Positions 7,572 through 15,748 of a DNA stretch of 36,619 nt are shown in pieces. Each line of letters opens with the position of its first letter. The stretch's first letter is position 1. The notes under the pieces are model-generated. The model did no database searches, was not told the DNA's origin, and worked only from the letters and a program-made list of their open reading frames with translations. The stretch comes from Arthrobacter sp. H20 (GTDB lineage: Bacteria > Actinomycetota > Actinomycetes > Actinomycetales > Micrococcaceae). The position numbers and the translations under genes were made by a program. Location: positions 1 through 36,619 of the forward strand of contig NZ_KI914712.1 of assembly GCF_000520515.1 (NCBI RefSeq), read 5' to 3'.

Positions 7572-9011
7572 ATGCAGCTGCTCACCAGATTACCCTCACG
7601 GGTCCTCACTCCGCGCGGTTGGGGACTGGTGTTCGCTGGCGTTACGGCACTGCTGTTGGCGCAGGTCCTCGGCCGCCGGGACCTGTTATACGTCGGGGTG
7701 CTTCTGGTTTGCCTTCCGCTCTTGTCAGTCCTGATGCTGCGCCTGATCAAGCCCCGGTTCATCGTCGAGCGAGAGTTCGCACCGCAAACAATTGAAACGA
7801 GCTTCACCACCACCGTCACCCTCACGGTTGCCTCCAGCGGACCGGTCAGCGGGAGCGTGGTGATGCAGGAGGTGCTGCCTTCCCGGTTCGGGGAAACGCC
7901 CGAGTTCCGTTTTCCGTCGAGGCACCCCACCCGGGGCGCCAGCCGTTACCAGTACCACCTGCGGTCGTCTGGCCGTGGCGTGTTCGACGTCGGCCCGGTC
8001 ACGGCCGCCTTTACCGACCCGTTCGGGCTCGGAACCTCTCGACACAGCCTGGGCGACGCCGACCGGCTGCTGGTCACTCCCGCCCCGCTGGACCTGCCGA
8101 ATTCTCAGTTGACCGGCGCCCGGGGTGCTGACGGGTTCGCTGCCACCCGGCGCAACGCCAATCCAAGCGACGACGACGTGATGACCCGTGAGTATCGGCC
8201 TGGCGATCCGATGCGCAGGGTGCACTGGGCTGCTACTGCCCGCCACAACGAGTTGATGGTGCGCCAGGAAGAATCGGTGACTACACCCGAAGCCACTCTG
8301 ATCCTTGACCAGCGGCAGGCTAGGTACAGTTCGGGACTGCTGGGCGCGTTCGGTGCTGACCGTGAGGAGGACGGCACCTCCCTGTTGTCCTCGCCTGGGT
8401 TTGAATGGGCTGTGGTTGCTGCCATGTCCATCACTGCCCACCTGCTGGAGCGCAACTATGCGCTGCGGTTCGTCGATGAGACAGGCGCCCCTGCCCTGCG
8501 CTCCTCAGTGTCCGCGCCGTGGCCCGAGGATGAGGAGCACGCGGGCCAAACCGGAATCCACAATGTTGCCGAGGGGCTTGCCGCTTTGGAGCTCTTTCCT
8601 GATCCATCCAGGCGGGCACCCTCCAGGCGACGCGCCGGCCGACGAACGGCACCTGCTCAGCTCACCGCCCGAGGTGCGCCGTTCGGTGATCCCATAATGG
8701 ACAAACTTGCCGCGTACAAGAATCGCGGCCCGCTGCTGGCCCTCCTGGGTGCCATTACCGCTTCAGAGGCACGTGAGCTTGCCGCAGCCGCCGAGTACGG
8801 GTCCGCCTCCTTCGCCATCCTGATCGCCGACCGCCCCCAGGACCTGCACCAGGTAATGGAAATTCTGCGTGCCTCAGGATGGCATGCGGTAGCCGTCTCA
8901 CCCACCGCCGATCTGACAGCTACCTGGACCTTCTTCGACTCCCACGGCGGTGCCAGCGCCTCGACGGCAAAAACCACAGTTGTCTCATCCACGAGAGGCG
9001 GACGACCGTGA
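7572..9011 (+). CDS. DUF58 domain-containing protein
   Basis: This 479-aa protein has two N-terminal hydrophobic segments (about 17-32 and 38-57), then an extracytoplasmic-type beta-rich region, then the DUF58 signature REYRPGDPMRRVHWAATARH (about 206-225) followed by ELMVRQEE. DUF58 proteins are VWA-like partners of MoxR ATPases; the complex is thought to act in envelope assembly or protein maturation, but the client is unknown. The C-terminal half is a VWA-like fold with an alanine-rich helix (SEARELAAAAEYG). ATG at 7572 lies 8 nt after the moxR stop with only a poor Shine-Dalgarno, so translational coupling is likely. Its TGA overlaps the GTG of the next gene. Confidence 0.88.
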   Translation: MQLLTRLPSRVLTPRGWGLVFAGVTALLLAQVLGRRDLLYVGVLLVCLPLLSVLMLRLIKPRFIVEREFAPQTIETSFTTTVTLTVASSGPVSGSVVMQEVLPSRFGETPEFRFPSRHPTRGASRYQYHLRSSGRGVFDVGPVTAAFTDPFGLGTSRHSLGDADRLLVTPAPLDLPNSQLTGARGADGFAATRRNANPSDDDVMTREYRPGDPMRRVHWAATARHNELMVRQEESVTTPEATLILDQRQARYSSGLLGAFGADREEDGTSLLSSPGFEWAVVAAMSITAHLLERNYALRFVDETGAPALRSSVSAPWPEDEEHAGQTGIHNVAEGLAALELFPDPSRRAPSRRRAGRRTAPAQLTARGAPFGDPIMDKLAAYKNRGPLLALLGAITASEARELAAAAEYGSASFAILIADRPQDLHQVMEILRASGWHAVAVSPTADLTATWTFFDSHGGASASTAKTTVVSSTRGGRP

Positions 9012-11353
9012 CCTCTACCCTCCCCCGCCCGCTCTCCCCCGCGACACCGGGAGTGGAACCGTCAACCGGCAGGCGACGCGGATCGGACCAGCGGCACTGG
9101 GTGCCCACTGCCGCAGTATTTGCAGCACTGATGCTGACCTCGCTGAACTTGAACTCGGTGGTGTTGGGGTGGACCTGGCTGAGCCCAGTGGCCTTTACCG
9201 TTGGGGGTGTGCTCCTGGTGACGGGTATCGCCCGCAGCCTCCGACTTCCGGGCCTGCTGGTTCCGGTGGCTGGCGTCCTGGCCCTGGTGGGGTCGCTGGT
9301 GTGGCAGTTTTTCCCTAGTCACAGCATGTTCGGGGTCTTCCCCGGTGAAGGGTCTGCTGGCCGGTTGAGCATCCTGTTAGGCCATGCCGAAAACACAGTT
9401 GTCTCGCAGGTGGCACCAGTGCTGCCCGGAACCGGCATCTTCATGGCGGTGTGCGCCGGGATGGGTGTCATCGCCATCCTCGTTGACACGTTGGCCACCA
9501 CCCTCCGGATGCCGGCCACCAGCGGCCTGGCGCTGCTTGCTGTCCTCGTGGTCCCCGCCGTCGTGCTGCCACAGAGCGTCGGAGTTCCAGGATTCATGGC
9601 GGCTGTCGTGGGGTATCTGCTGGTCCTGGGTTCCTGCCAGTGGCGCGACAGCCAGCAGGCGGCCGGGGACTCCCGTGACGCGTCGGGCGGCAGGCTGGCC
9701 CGGGGGCTGTCGATCGGCGCGGCGGCCCTGGCCGTGACGGTGCTTGTTCCGCTGGCCGTACCCGGGTTCAACGTTGGCGCGTTTCCTCAGGGGGCACGGG
9801 TGAACCTGTGGGGCACCGCCACCGGCCTGAACCCGGTAGTGACACTGGGGAATGATCTTCGGAACCCCAACGGCTTCGGCCGGATCACCTATGCCACCGA
9901 CTCCCCTGAGGCCCTGTACCTCCGGTCGGTCACGCTCGAGGACTTCGACGGGCAACGGTGGGAACCGGACCAGCGGTACGCCAGCAGGGAGCAAGGGGTT
10001 GAAGAAATGGGCACGGACGCCGTGCGAGCCTCAATTGATACTGGCGTCGTCACCACCACTCGAATCACCACCGATTCCTTCACCAGCCCCTGGCTACTCG
10101 CTCCGTATGCTCCGGTGGGCTTCACCAACCTCTCAGGCCGCTGGTCCTGGGATCCGCTAAACCTCAGCATCATCGCTACCGACAATGGGTCAACCGCCCA
10201 GCAACAATACGATGTCCGCAGTGCTGGGCCCGATCTCACCCGGGAATTGCTCGAGGGTATTGGGCCGGTTCCCGACGGCGCCGTCGACCGCCAGTTTCTC
10301 GCCCTACCGGACACCACCCCGGATATCATCAGGCAGCGGGCCGCGGCACTTACCGATGGCATCGCCAACCCTTATGAGCAGGCTCTGGCCATCCAGAATT
10401 ACCTCCGAGGACCCGAGTTTACCTACTCGGTCGATGCCCCAGTCGAGGGCGGATATGACGGCAACAGCATCGACGTCGTCGCCCGGTTCCTGGAATCGCG
10501 GTCCGGCTACTGCGTGCACTATGCCGGCGCAATGGCGGTGCTGGCACGTCTTGTGGGGATTCCAAGCCGAGTGGCAGTTGGCTATGCTCCCGGCGAGGCC
10601 ACGGGAACGTCGGTCGCGGGGCCCAATGGGCTGGAACTGACTGAGTTCACAGTCACCTCGCAGGACGCCCACGCCTGGCCTGAGCTCTATTTCGACGGCG
10701 TGGGCTGGGTGAAGTTCGAGCCCACCCCTTCACGAGGGGTAGTACCCGACTACGCTCAAACCACTTTCGCACCCGGAGTACCCGTACCCAACATTGATGA
10801 CCTGGCGCCTGGCGGGAACCCGATCCCCGACCCGGGAGCACCCACGGCGCCCGGGACAGGGGACGAGAATCCCCAGGGAGCGGGAACTGACTCCGAACAG
10901 GCGAGAGATACGTCGGCTCTGATCGCCGGTGTGCTGGCCGCGGCGGTCCTTTTGAGCTTCGTGCCCATGCTCCTGCGCACCCTCCGAAGCCGGACCCGTC
11001 GTCGCAAGTTCACCGCCGCGGGCCGGACACGTGGCCCAGCAACGCTTGCCTGGGCGGAAATCACCGACCTCGCTGCGGACTACGGCCATCCTGCCCTGCC
11101 CACCGACACCCCCAGGACCTTTGCCGTCCGGCTGGCCGCCCGGACCGGGATCGACAGCGCCCCTGGCGCAGCGCTTGTCCGCCTCCGCTGCGCCTACGAG
11201 ACAGAGGCGTACGCTGACCCTGCACTCGAAACGCACTCCAGGTGGGAGGACGTCCAGTCAGTCGCCCGCGCACTGCGCGATGCGAGCGGCCGATCCGCCA
11301 GAGTTAGGGCCCTGCTGCTGCCCCGCTCTCTTACCATCAGCACGAGACGATAA
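9008..11353 (+). CDS. Membrane transglutaminase-like protein (TgpA family)
   Basis: The GTG at 9008 overlaps the DUF58 stop in a GTGA, and AGGCGG lies 6 nt upstream, so the 781-aa form is preferred over a longer open frame. The N-terminal third has about six membrane segments. An extracytoplasmic region follows with a transglutaminase-like core: SGYCVHYAGAMAVLAR (nucleophile Cys502), DAHAWPELYF (His555) and WVKFEPTPSRG. The third catalytic position, 16 residues after the His, is Glu571 where other TgpA proteins have Asp; FEPTP is common in actinobacterial members. A last membrane segment (about 637-659) precedes a C-terminal cytosolic DUF4129-like tail. MoxR-DUF58-TgpA operons are widespread; the substrate in the envelope is unknown. 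Confidence 0.9.
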   Translation: MTSTLPRPLSPATPGVEPSTGRRRGSDQRHWVPTAAVFAALMLTSLNLNSVVLGWTWLSPVAFTVGGVLLVTGIARSLRLPGLLVPVAGVLALVGSLVWQFFPSHSMFGVFPGEGSAGRLSILLGHAENTVVSQVAPVLPGTGIFMAVCAGMGVIAILVDTLATTLRMPATSGLALLAVLVVPAVVLPQSVGVPGFMAAVVGYLLVLGSCQWRDSQQAAGDSRDASGGRLARGLSIGAAALAVTVLVPLAVPGFNVGAFPQGARVNLWGTATGLNPVVTLGNDLRNPNGFGRITYATDSPEALYLRSVTLEDFDGQRWEPDQRYASREQGVEEMGTDAVRASIDTGVVTTTRITTDSFTSPWLLAPYAPVGFTNLSGRWSWDPLNLSIIATDNGSTAQQQYDVRSAGPDLTRELLEGIGPVPDGAVDRQFLALPDTTPDIIRQRAAALTDGIANPYEQALAIQNYLRGPEFTYSVDAPVEGGYDGNSIDVVARFLESRSGYCVHYAGAMAVLARLVGIPSRVAVGYAPGEATGTSVAGPNGLELTEFTVTSQDAHAWPELYFDGVGWVKFEPTPSRGVVPDYAQTTFAPGVPVPNIDDLAPGGNPIPDPGAPTAPGTGDENPQGAGTDSEQARDTSALIAGVLAAAVLLSFVPMLLRTLRSRTRRRKFTAAGRTRGPATLAWAEITDLAADYGHPALPTDTPRTFAVRLAARTGIDSAPGAALVRLRCAYETEAYADPALETHSRWEDVQSVARALRDASGRSARVRALLLPRSLTISTRR

Positions 11354-11366
11354 CCCCGGCGATCAG

Positions 11367-12848
11367 TCAGGAAGCACTCGGGTCAGCGATGCCGACGTAC
11401 TGGGTGTAGAGGTACTCCTCGATCCCCTCGGAGCCGCCTTCACGGCCCAACCCCGACTGCTTCACGCCCCCAAACGGCGCCGCAGCATTGGACACAACAC
11501 CGGCGTTCAGGCCCATCATGCCGACGTCCAGGCGTTCGCCGATGCGCAACCCACGGTTGAGGTCGCGGGTGAACACGTAGGCAACCAGCCCGTACTCGGT
11601 GTCGTTCGCCAACCGGACCGCCTCGTCCTCGGAATCGAAGGTGATGATCGGCGCTACCGGCCCGAAGATTTCCTCCTGCAGGATCCGCGACTCCGGCGCA
11701 ATATTGGTGAGTACTGTCGCCTGGTAGAAATAACCTGGACCATCGACCGGCGCACCGCCCACCACGGCTGTTGCTCCATCGTCGATCGCTGATGTCACCA
11801 GCTCGTGCACTTTGGTCCGGCTCTTCTCATCGATCAGCGGGCCAAGCGTCGAACTGTCTTCTGTTCCACGGGCGGTCTCCAGGGACTTCATCTTCGCTGC
11901 AAACTTGTCGGCGAACTCTCCTGCCACCGATTCGTGAACAATGAACCGGTTGGCCGCAGTGCAGGCTTCACCCATGTTGCGGAGCTTTGCGAGCATCGCG
12001 CCAGCGACCGCTGCGTCGATGTCCGCATCAGCGAAGACCACAAACGGCGCGTTCCCCCCAAGTTCCATCGATGTGCGCAGCACATTCTTTGCCGCAGCTG
12101 CCAAGAGGTTGCGTCCCACCGGCGTCGAGCCAGTGAAGGACAGTTTACGCAGGCGCTCGTCCTCAATCAGGGGGCCCGTTACGCCCTGCGCATCAGAGGT
12201 GTGAACCACGTTCAGCACGCCTTTGGGCAGCCCTGCCTCTTCGAGGACCGCTGCGAACAGCGACGACGTCAACGGTGTCAGGTTGGCGGGCTTGAGGACC
12301 ATGGTGCAGCCAGCCGCAATGGCTGGCGCAATCTTGCGGGTGGCCATGGCCAGCGGAAAGTTCCACGGGGTGATCAGGAGGCACGGGCCAACCGGCTTCT
12401 TGTTGACCAGGATGCGGGTCTTCCCGTCGGGCGAGGTGGAGTACCGGCCGGTCGCACGCACAGCTTCTTCGGAGAACCAGCGGAGGAATTCCGCACCGTA
12501 GGTCACTTCGCCCCGCGCCTCGGCGAGCGGCTTTCCCATTTCCAAGGTCATCAGGAGGGCGAAGTCCTCGGCCCGGGCGGTGACCAGATCGAAGGCGCGC
12601 CGCAGGATTTCACCACGCTCGCGGGGAGCTGTGCGCGCCCAGCTGTCCTGAGCTGCGGCGGCGGCGTCGAGGGCTGCCATGCCGTCAGCGGGGCTGGCAT
12701 CGGCGATGGACAGGAGGGTTTTCCCGGTGGCCGGGTCCTCGATGTCGAAGGTCTTCCCGGTGGAGGCGTCCCGCCAGTTCCCGCCAATCAGAAGTCCGGT
12801 GGGAACCTGTGCCAAAAGTTCCTGCTCACGCTGGGTAGTAACTGCCAT
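11367..12848 (-). CDS. gabD: NAD(P)-dependent succinate-semialdehyde dehydrogenase
   Basis: This aldehyde dehydrogenase of 493 aa is closest in pattern to succinate-semialdehyde dehydrogenases, which oxidise succinic semialdehyde to succinate at the end of the GABA route. Key residues are visible: ITPWNFPLAM (Asn163), the Rossmann-type SFTGSTPVGR (237-246), MELGGNAPF (general base Glu262) and NMGEACTAANR (nucleophile Cys296). The ATG at 12848 has GGAGG 8 nt upstream; a longer open frame beyond it lacks homology. No transaminase or GABA permease gene is adjacent, so the substrate is inferred from family resemblance alone and another semialdehyde is possible. It is convergent with the transglutaminase gene (13 nt between stops) and lies downstream of rsmI, with its own candidate promoter. 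Confidence 0.85.
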   Translation of the reverse strand: MAVTTQREQELLAQVPTGLLIGGNWRDASTGKTFDIEDPATGKTLLSIADASPADGMAALDAAAAAQDSWARTAPRERGEILRRAFDLVTARAEDFALLMTLEMGKPLAEARGEVTYGAEFLRWFSEEAVRATGRYSTSPDGKTRILVNKKPVGPCLLITPWNFPLAMATRKIAPAIAAGCTMVLKPANLTPLTSSLFAAVLEEAGLPKGVLNVVHTSDAQGVTGPLIEDERLRKLSFTGSTPVGRNLLAAAAKNVLRTSMELGGNAPFVVFADADIDAAVAGAMLAKLRNMGEACTAANRFIVHESVAGEFADKFAAKMKSLETARGTEDSSTLGPLIDEKSRTKVHELVTSAIDDGATAVVGGAPVDGPGYFYQATVLTNIAPESRILQEEIFGPVAPIITFDSEDEAVRLANDTEYGLVAYVFTRDLNRGLRIGERLDVGMMGLNAGVVSNAAAPFGGVKQSGLGREGGSEGIEEYLYTQYVGIADPSAS

Positions 12849-12915
12849 AGTCGGTGCCTCCAAGAGGGTCTGTTGAGTGGGGATAGTGACTTCGGCGCTG
12901 AGGCCGCTGTGCACC

Positions 12916-12945
12916 ACGCTAGACCCGGAATTGCAGGCCTGTCCA
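12916..12945 (-). promoter_or_regulatory. Candidate promoter of gabD
   Basis: On the minus strand TGGACA (12940-12945) and TAGCGT (12916-12921) are separated by 18 nt. Transcription would start about 60 nt before the gabD ATG. Confidence 0.35.
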
Positions 12946-13019
12946 TGCCAGCCTGCACCGCACCACCCGCTTCGCGCTGTCCGGATGCACAACTGGCCAC
13001 CGTCAGAGCGGACCGGTTG

Positions 13020-13988
13020 TCAGCGGGCCGCGATCACCGCCGCATACAGTTCCCGCTTACTGATCCGGGACTCCTCGGCGACTGCCGCCACCGCATCCTT
13101 CAACCGGATTCCCTCGTCCACGAGGGCAGCTACTGCCGCCACCCGGTCCTCTGGTTTAGCCGGTGCAACCGCAGGAGCGCCGCCGACGACGACGGCGATC
13201 TCACCCCTGACCTCGGTCGTTTCAGCCCAGTCCAGCAGCTCAGCAAGTGGACCCCGCAGCACCTGTTCGTACCGTTTGGTCAGCTCCCGGGCCACTGCCG
13301 CCGGGCGGTCCGGTCCGAATACCTGGTGCAGCGAGCGCAGCATCACCTCGAGTCGGTGCGGCGCTTCGAAGAACACCATGGTGCGCCGTTCTTCGGCCAG
13401 CTCACCCAACCGCGAGTTCCGTTCCCCAGTCTTGCGCGGCAGGAAGCCCTCGAAGCAGAAGCGGTCAGTGGGCAGCCCTGACAGGGCGAGGGCGGTCAGT
13501 ACCGCCGAAGGGCCCGGGGCCATGGTCACTTCAACACCACCGGCGACCGCTGCCTCCACCAGACGGTAGCCCGGGTCGGACACTGAGGGCATCCCCGCAT
13601 CGGTGACCATCAGCAGTGTCTTTCCACCCTTGACCTGTTCCAGAAGCTCAGCTGTCCGGGTGGCCTCATTGTGCTCGTGATAGCTGACAATCCGCCCCGT
13701 CACCCTGATCTCCAAGGCCCTGAGCAACCGTTGCAACCGGCGCGTGTCTTCGGCCGCCACGATGTCGGCGCTTTGCAGCAGGGAGACCAGCCGGGCGGAC
13801 GCATCCCTCGCATTGCCGATGGGCGTCGCAGCAAGAATAATTTGTCCCCCCTCCGGGACCACCCTGTCGGGGGCTGTCTCGAACTCGAGGTCAGAGCCGT
13901 CGTCGTGCGGGTGGGCGTCGGGGGCGTCGTCGCGGTCGTCGTCGCGGTCGTCGCGGTCACCGTCGGGGGCGTGGCCAGTCGTATTCAC
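13020..13988 (-). CDS. rsmI: 16S rRNA (cytidine1402-2'-O)-methyltransferase
   Basis: RsmI methylates the 2'-hydroxyl of C1402 in 16S rRNA with SAM. The tetrapyrrole-methylase fold is shown by ILAATPIGNARDASAR, the VAAEDTRRL motif, the SAM loop MVTDAGMPSVSDPGYRLV, PGPSAVLTALALSGLP, and the RsmI-specific FEGFLPRK and FFEAPHR. I place the start at GTG 13988 (322 aa), because TACGCT lies 6 nt ahead of it, the leaderless spacing found elsewhere in this window. ATG 13991, one codon earlier, is the alternative. The first 40 residues form an unusual Asp/Arg-rich stretch (DGDRDDRDDDRDDAPD) encoded by repeated GTCGTCGCG-like units and are not part of the fold. The gene diverges from pmt, as in many actinobacteria. 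Confidence 0.93.
   Translation of the reverse strand: MNTTGHAPDGDRDDRDDDRDDAPDAHPHDDGSDLEFETAPDRVVPEGGQIILAATPIGNARDASARLVSLLQSADIVAAEDTRRLQRLLRALEIRVTGRIVSYHEHNEATRTAELLEQVKGGKTLLMVTDAGMPSVSDPGYRLVEAAVAGGVEVTMAPGPSAVLTALALSGLPTDRFCFEGFLPRKTGERNSRLGELAEERRTMVFFEAPHRLEVMLRSLHQVFGPDRPAAVARELTKRYEQVLRGPLAELLDWAETTEVRGEIAVVVGGAPAVAPAKPEDRVAAVAALVDEGIRLKDAVAAVAEESRISKRELYAAVIAAR
13922..13967. repeat. Short GTC/GCG-rich tandem repeat inside rsmI
   Basis: Units of GTCGTCGCG and GTCGCG recur in this stretch and encode the Asp-Arg-rich, presumably disordered N-terminus of RsmI. Length variation here would leave the methyltransferase fold untouched if it stays in frame. Confidence 0.5.
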
Positions 13989-13994
13989 CATCCC

Positions 13995-14000
13995 AGCGTA
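13995..14000 (-). promoter_or_regulatory. -10 box, leaderless promoter of rsmI
   Basis: TACGCT on the minus strand is 6 nt from GTG 13988 but only 3 nt from ATG 13991. This spacing decides in favour of the GTG start. Confidence 0.45.
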
Positions 14001-14037
14001 GACCCGCGGCACCCCCGCCACGGGCCTTCCCTGGCAG

Positions 14038-14043
14038 TAGCAT
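14038..14043 (+). promoter_or_regulatory. -10 box, leaderless promoter of pmt
   Basis: TAGCAT is followed by 7 nt and the GTG start of pmt. With the rsmI box it makes two outward-facing promoters within 50 bp. Confidence 0.45.
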
Positions 14044-14050
14044 AAGCAGA

Positions 14051-15700
14051 GTGAGCCATACCGCCGTTTCCCCGCAGTCGGCTGCCGGGGCACCGGCAGC
14101 ACGCGGCTGGGTCTACACCCCGCGCACCGCCTACGACGCGGTGGTGCTGCAACGCCGTCTGCTCGGCGAGCGCCTTCCGATGGGAATTCTGGCATGGTTG
14201 CTGCCCGTCACCGTCATGGTGATCGGCGGAGTGCTGCGCTTCGTCAGGCTGGGCGAACCGGACACGCTCGTCTTCGATGAGACCTACTACGTCAAGGACG
14301 CATACTCGTATCTGCTGTCCGGGTACGAGCGGGAATGGCCGGAGGAACCCGACGCCGACTTTAACAGCGGCAATACCGGGGTCATCCTCGGCACCCCCGA
14401 CTACGTGGTTCACCCGCCGGTGGGAAAATGGATGATCGCGATGGGGATGCTCCTCTTCGGCTCCGACAACCCCTTTGGCTGGAGATTTTCGGCGGCGTTG
14501 GTCGGCACCCTGTCCATCCTGTTGATTGCGTTGATCGCCCAGCGGCTGTTCGGGTCCCCCATCCTTGGCGCTGCAGCGGGTCTGCTCACCGCCGTCGATG
14601 GCCATCATCTGGTGCACTCCCGAACCTCTTTGCTCGACGTGTTCCTGATGTTCTGGCTCCTAGTCGCGTTCGGCGCGCTGCTGCTCGACCGGGATCAGGC
14701 CCGGCGGAAACTCGCGGCAAGGCTCTCCGCCGTGGCCGCCGCAGCCCCCGGCGGAGTGAAACCCTCAGCAGCCGATCTCCTCTACGGGCCGTGGTTGGGG
14801 ATGCGCCAGTGGCGGATCGTGGCTGGCATCAGTCTGGGTTTGGCCCTGGGCACCAAATGGTCTGCCATCCCGTACATCGCACTGTTTGGTGTGATGAGTG
14901 TGCTGTGGGACATGAATGCCCGGCGGGTTGTCGGGGTGCAGCGCTGGATCACTGGCACCATTCTGCGAGACGGGGCGCAGGCCTTCGCCTCAATGGTTCC
15001 GCTCGCCGCGGTGACGTACCTGGCCACGTGGACCGGGTGGTTCCTGTCCTCAGACGCCTACAACCGCCAGTGGGCCGCCGACCATCCCGCACCGGCGTGG
15101 GAGTGGTTACCGGCGTCCGTCAGGTCTCTGGGCGACTATCATCGGGCCGCCTACACCTTCCACGAGGGCCTGGGATCCGAGCATCCGTACGAATCCACTC
15201 CCTGGTCCTGGTTGGTGATGGGCCGCCCGGTGTCCTTCTACTACAAGGGCGATCTGGGTCCGGATCAGGGCTGCGCCGTCGAGGCCTGTTCCCGAGCCAT
15301 CACGTCGGTCGGCAATCCCCTGATCTGGTGGTGCGCAGCGGTCGCTCTCATCGTCCTGGTCTTCTACTGGGTGGGGCGGCGGGATTGGCGTGCCGGCGCT
15401 ATCCTCGCCGGGGTTACTGCTGGCTACCTGCCCTGGTTCCTGTACCCCGAACGGACAACATTCTTCTTCTACGCCATCGCCTTCGAGCCGTTCCTGATTC
15501 TTGCCCTCGTGTATTGTCTGGGCCTGGTCATGGGACGATCCTGGGACCCGCACGCGCGACGTCGTCTGGGACTAATCCTGGTTGGTGCGTTTGTGGCGGC
15601 GGCAGTGTTGCTTGCCGCCTATTTCCTTCCAGTGTGGACTGCCGAACTCATCCCCTACAACCAGTGGCGGCTCCGGATGTGGATGCCCAGTTGGATCTGA
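14051..15700 (+). CDS. pmt: Polyprenyl-phosphate-mannose--protein mannosyltransferase (GT39)
   Basis: This 549-aa multi-pass membrane enzyme transfers mannose from a polyprenyl phosphate carrier to Ser/Thr of exported proteins, outside the membrane. It has the first-loop acidic pair in LVFDETYYVKDAYSY (Asp76-Glu77), the HPPVGKW motif of the second loop region, and VDGHHLVHSRTSLLDVFLMFW. About ten hydrophobic helices follow and the protein ends YNQWRLRMWMPSWI, typical of actinobacterial Pmt. Start GTG 14051 was chosen because TAGCAT lies 7 nt upstream. Pairing with rsmI in divergent orientation is conserved in actinobacteria (Rv1002c/Rv1003 in Mycobacterium tuberculosis). ManA at the right end of the window supplies mannose-6-phosphate, but the intervening phosphomannomutase gene is not in the window. 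Confidence 0.95.
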   Translation: MSHTAVSPQSAAGAPAARGWVYTPRTAYDAVVLQRRLLGERLPMGILAWLLPVTVMVIGGVLRFVRLGEPDTLVFDETYYVKDAYSYLLSGYEREWPEEPDADFNSGNTGVILGTPDYVVHPPVGKWMIAMGMLLFGSDNPFGWRFSAALVGTLSILLIALIAQRLFGSPILGAAAGLLTAVDGHHLVHSRTSLLDVFLMFWLLVAFGALLLDRDQARRKLAARLSAVAAAAPGGVKPSAADLLYGPWLGMRQWRIVAGISLGLALGTKWSAIPYIALFGVMSVLWDMNARRVVGVQRWITGTILRDGAQAFASMVPLAAVTYLATWTGWFLSSDAYNRQWAADHPAPAWEWLPASVRSLGDYHRAAYTFHEGLGSEHPYESTPWSWLVMGRPVSFYYKGDLGPDQGCAVEACSRAITSVGNPLIWWCAAVALIVLVFYWVGRRDWRAGAILAGVTAGYLPWFLYPERTTFFFYAIAFEPFLILALVYCLGLVMGRSWDPHARRRLGLILVGAFVAAAVLLAAYFLPVWTAELIPYNQWRLRMWMPSWI

Positions 15701-15703
15701 TTT

Positions 15704-15720
15704 TGCGTCACGGTGACGCA
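15704..15720. promoter_or_regulatory. Perfect 17-bp palindrome upstream of the acyl-CoA synthetase gene
   Basis: TGCGTCACGGTGACGCA has two perfect 8-bp arms around one central G. It lies 3 nt after the pmt stop codon and 28 nt before the start of the acyl-CoA synthetase gene. A one-base loop cannot form a hairpin, so a dimeric-regulator operator is the better reading. The regulator is unknown. Confidence 0.45.
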
Positions 15721-15748
15721 CCATAGCGGAAAGCGAGATTCTCCCGAC

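Noticed and set aside
11805-13481. Very long open frame (over 500 codons) on the plus strand opposite gabD and rsmI
   Set aside because: It is antisense to two clearly conserved proteins, has no recognisable domain, and is Arg/Cys/His-rich as expected of a high-GC shadow frame.
14428-15726. 432-codon plus-strand frame inside pmt
   Set aside because: It is a shifted frame of pmt with Arg/Gly-rich, low-order sequence and no homology pattern; pmt is intact in the other frame.
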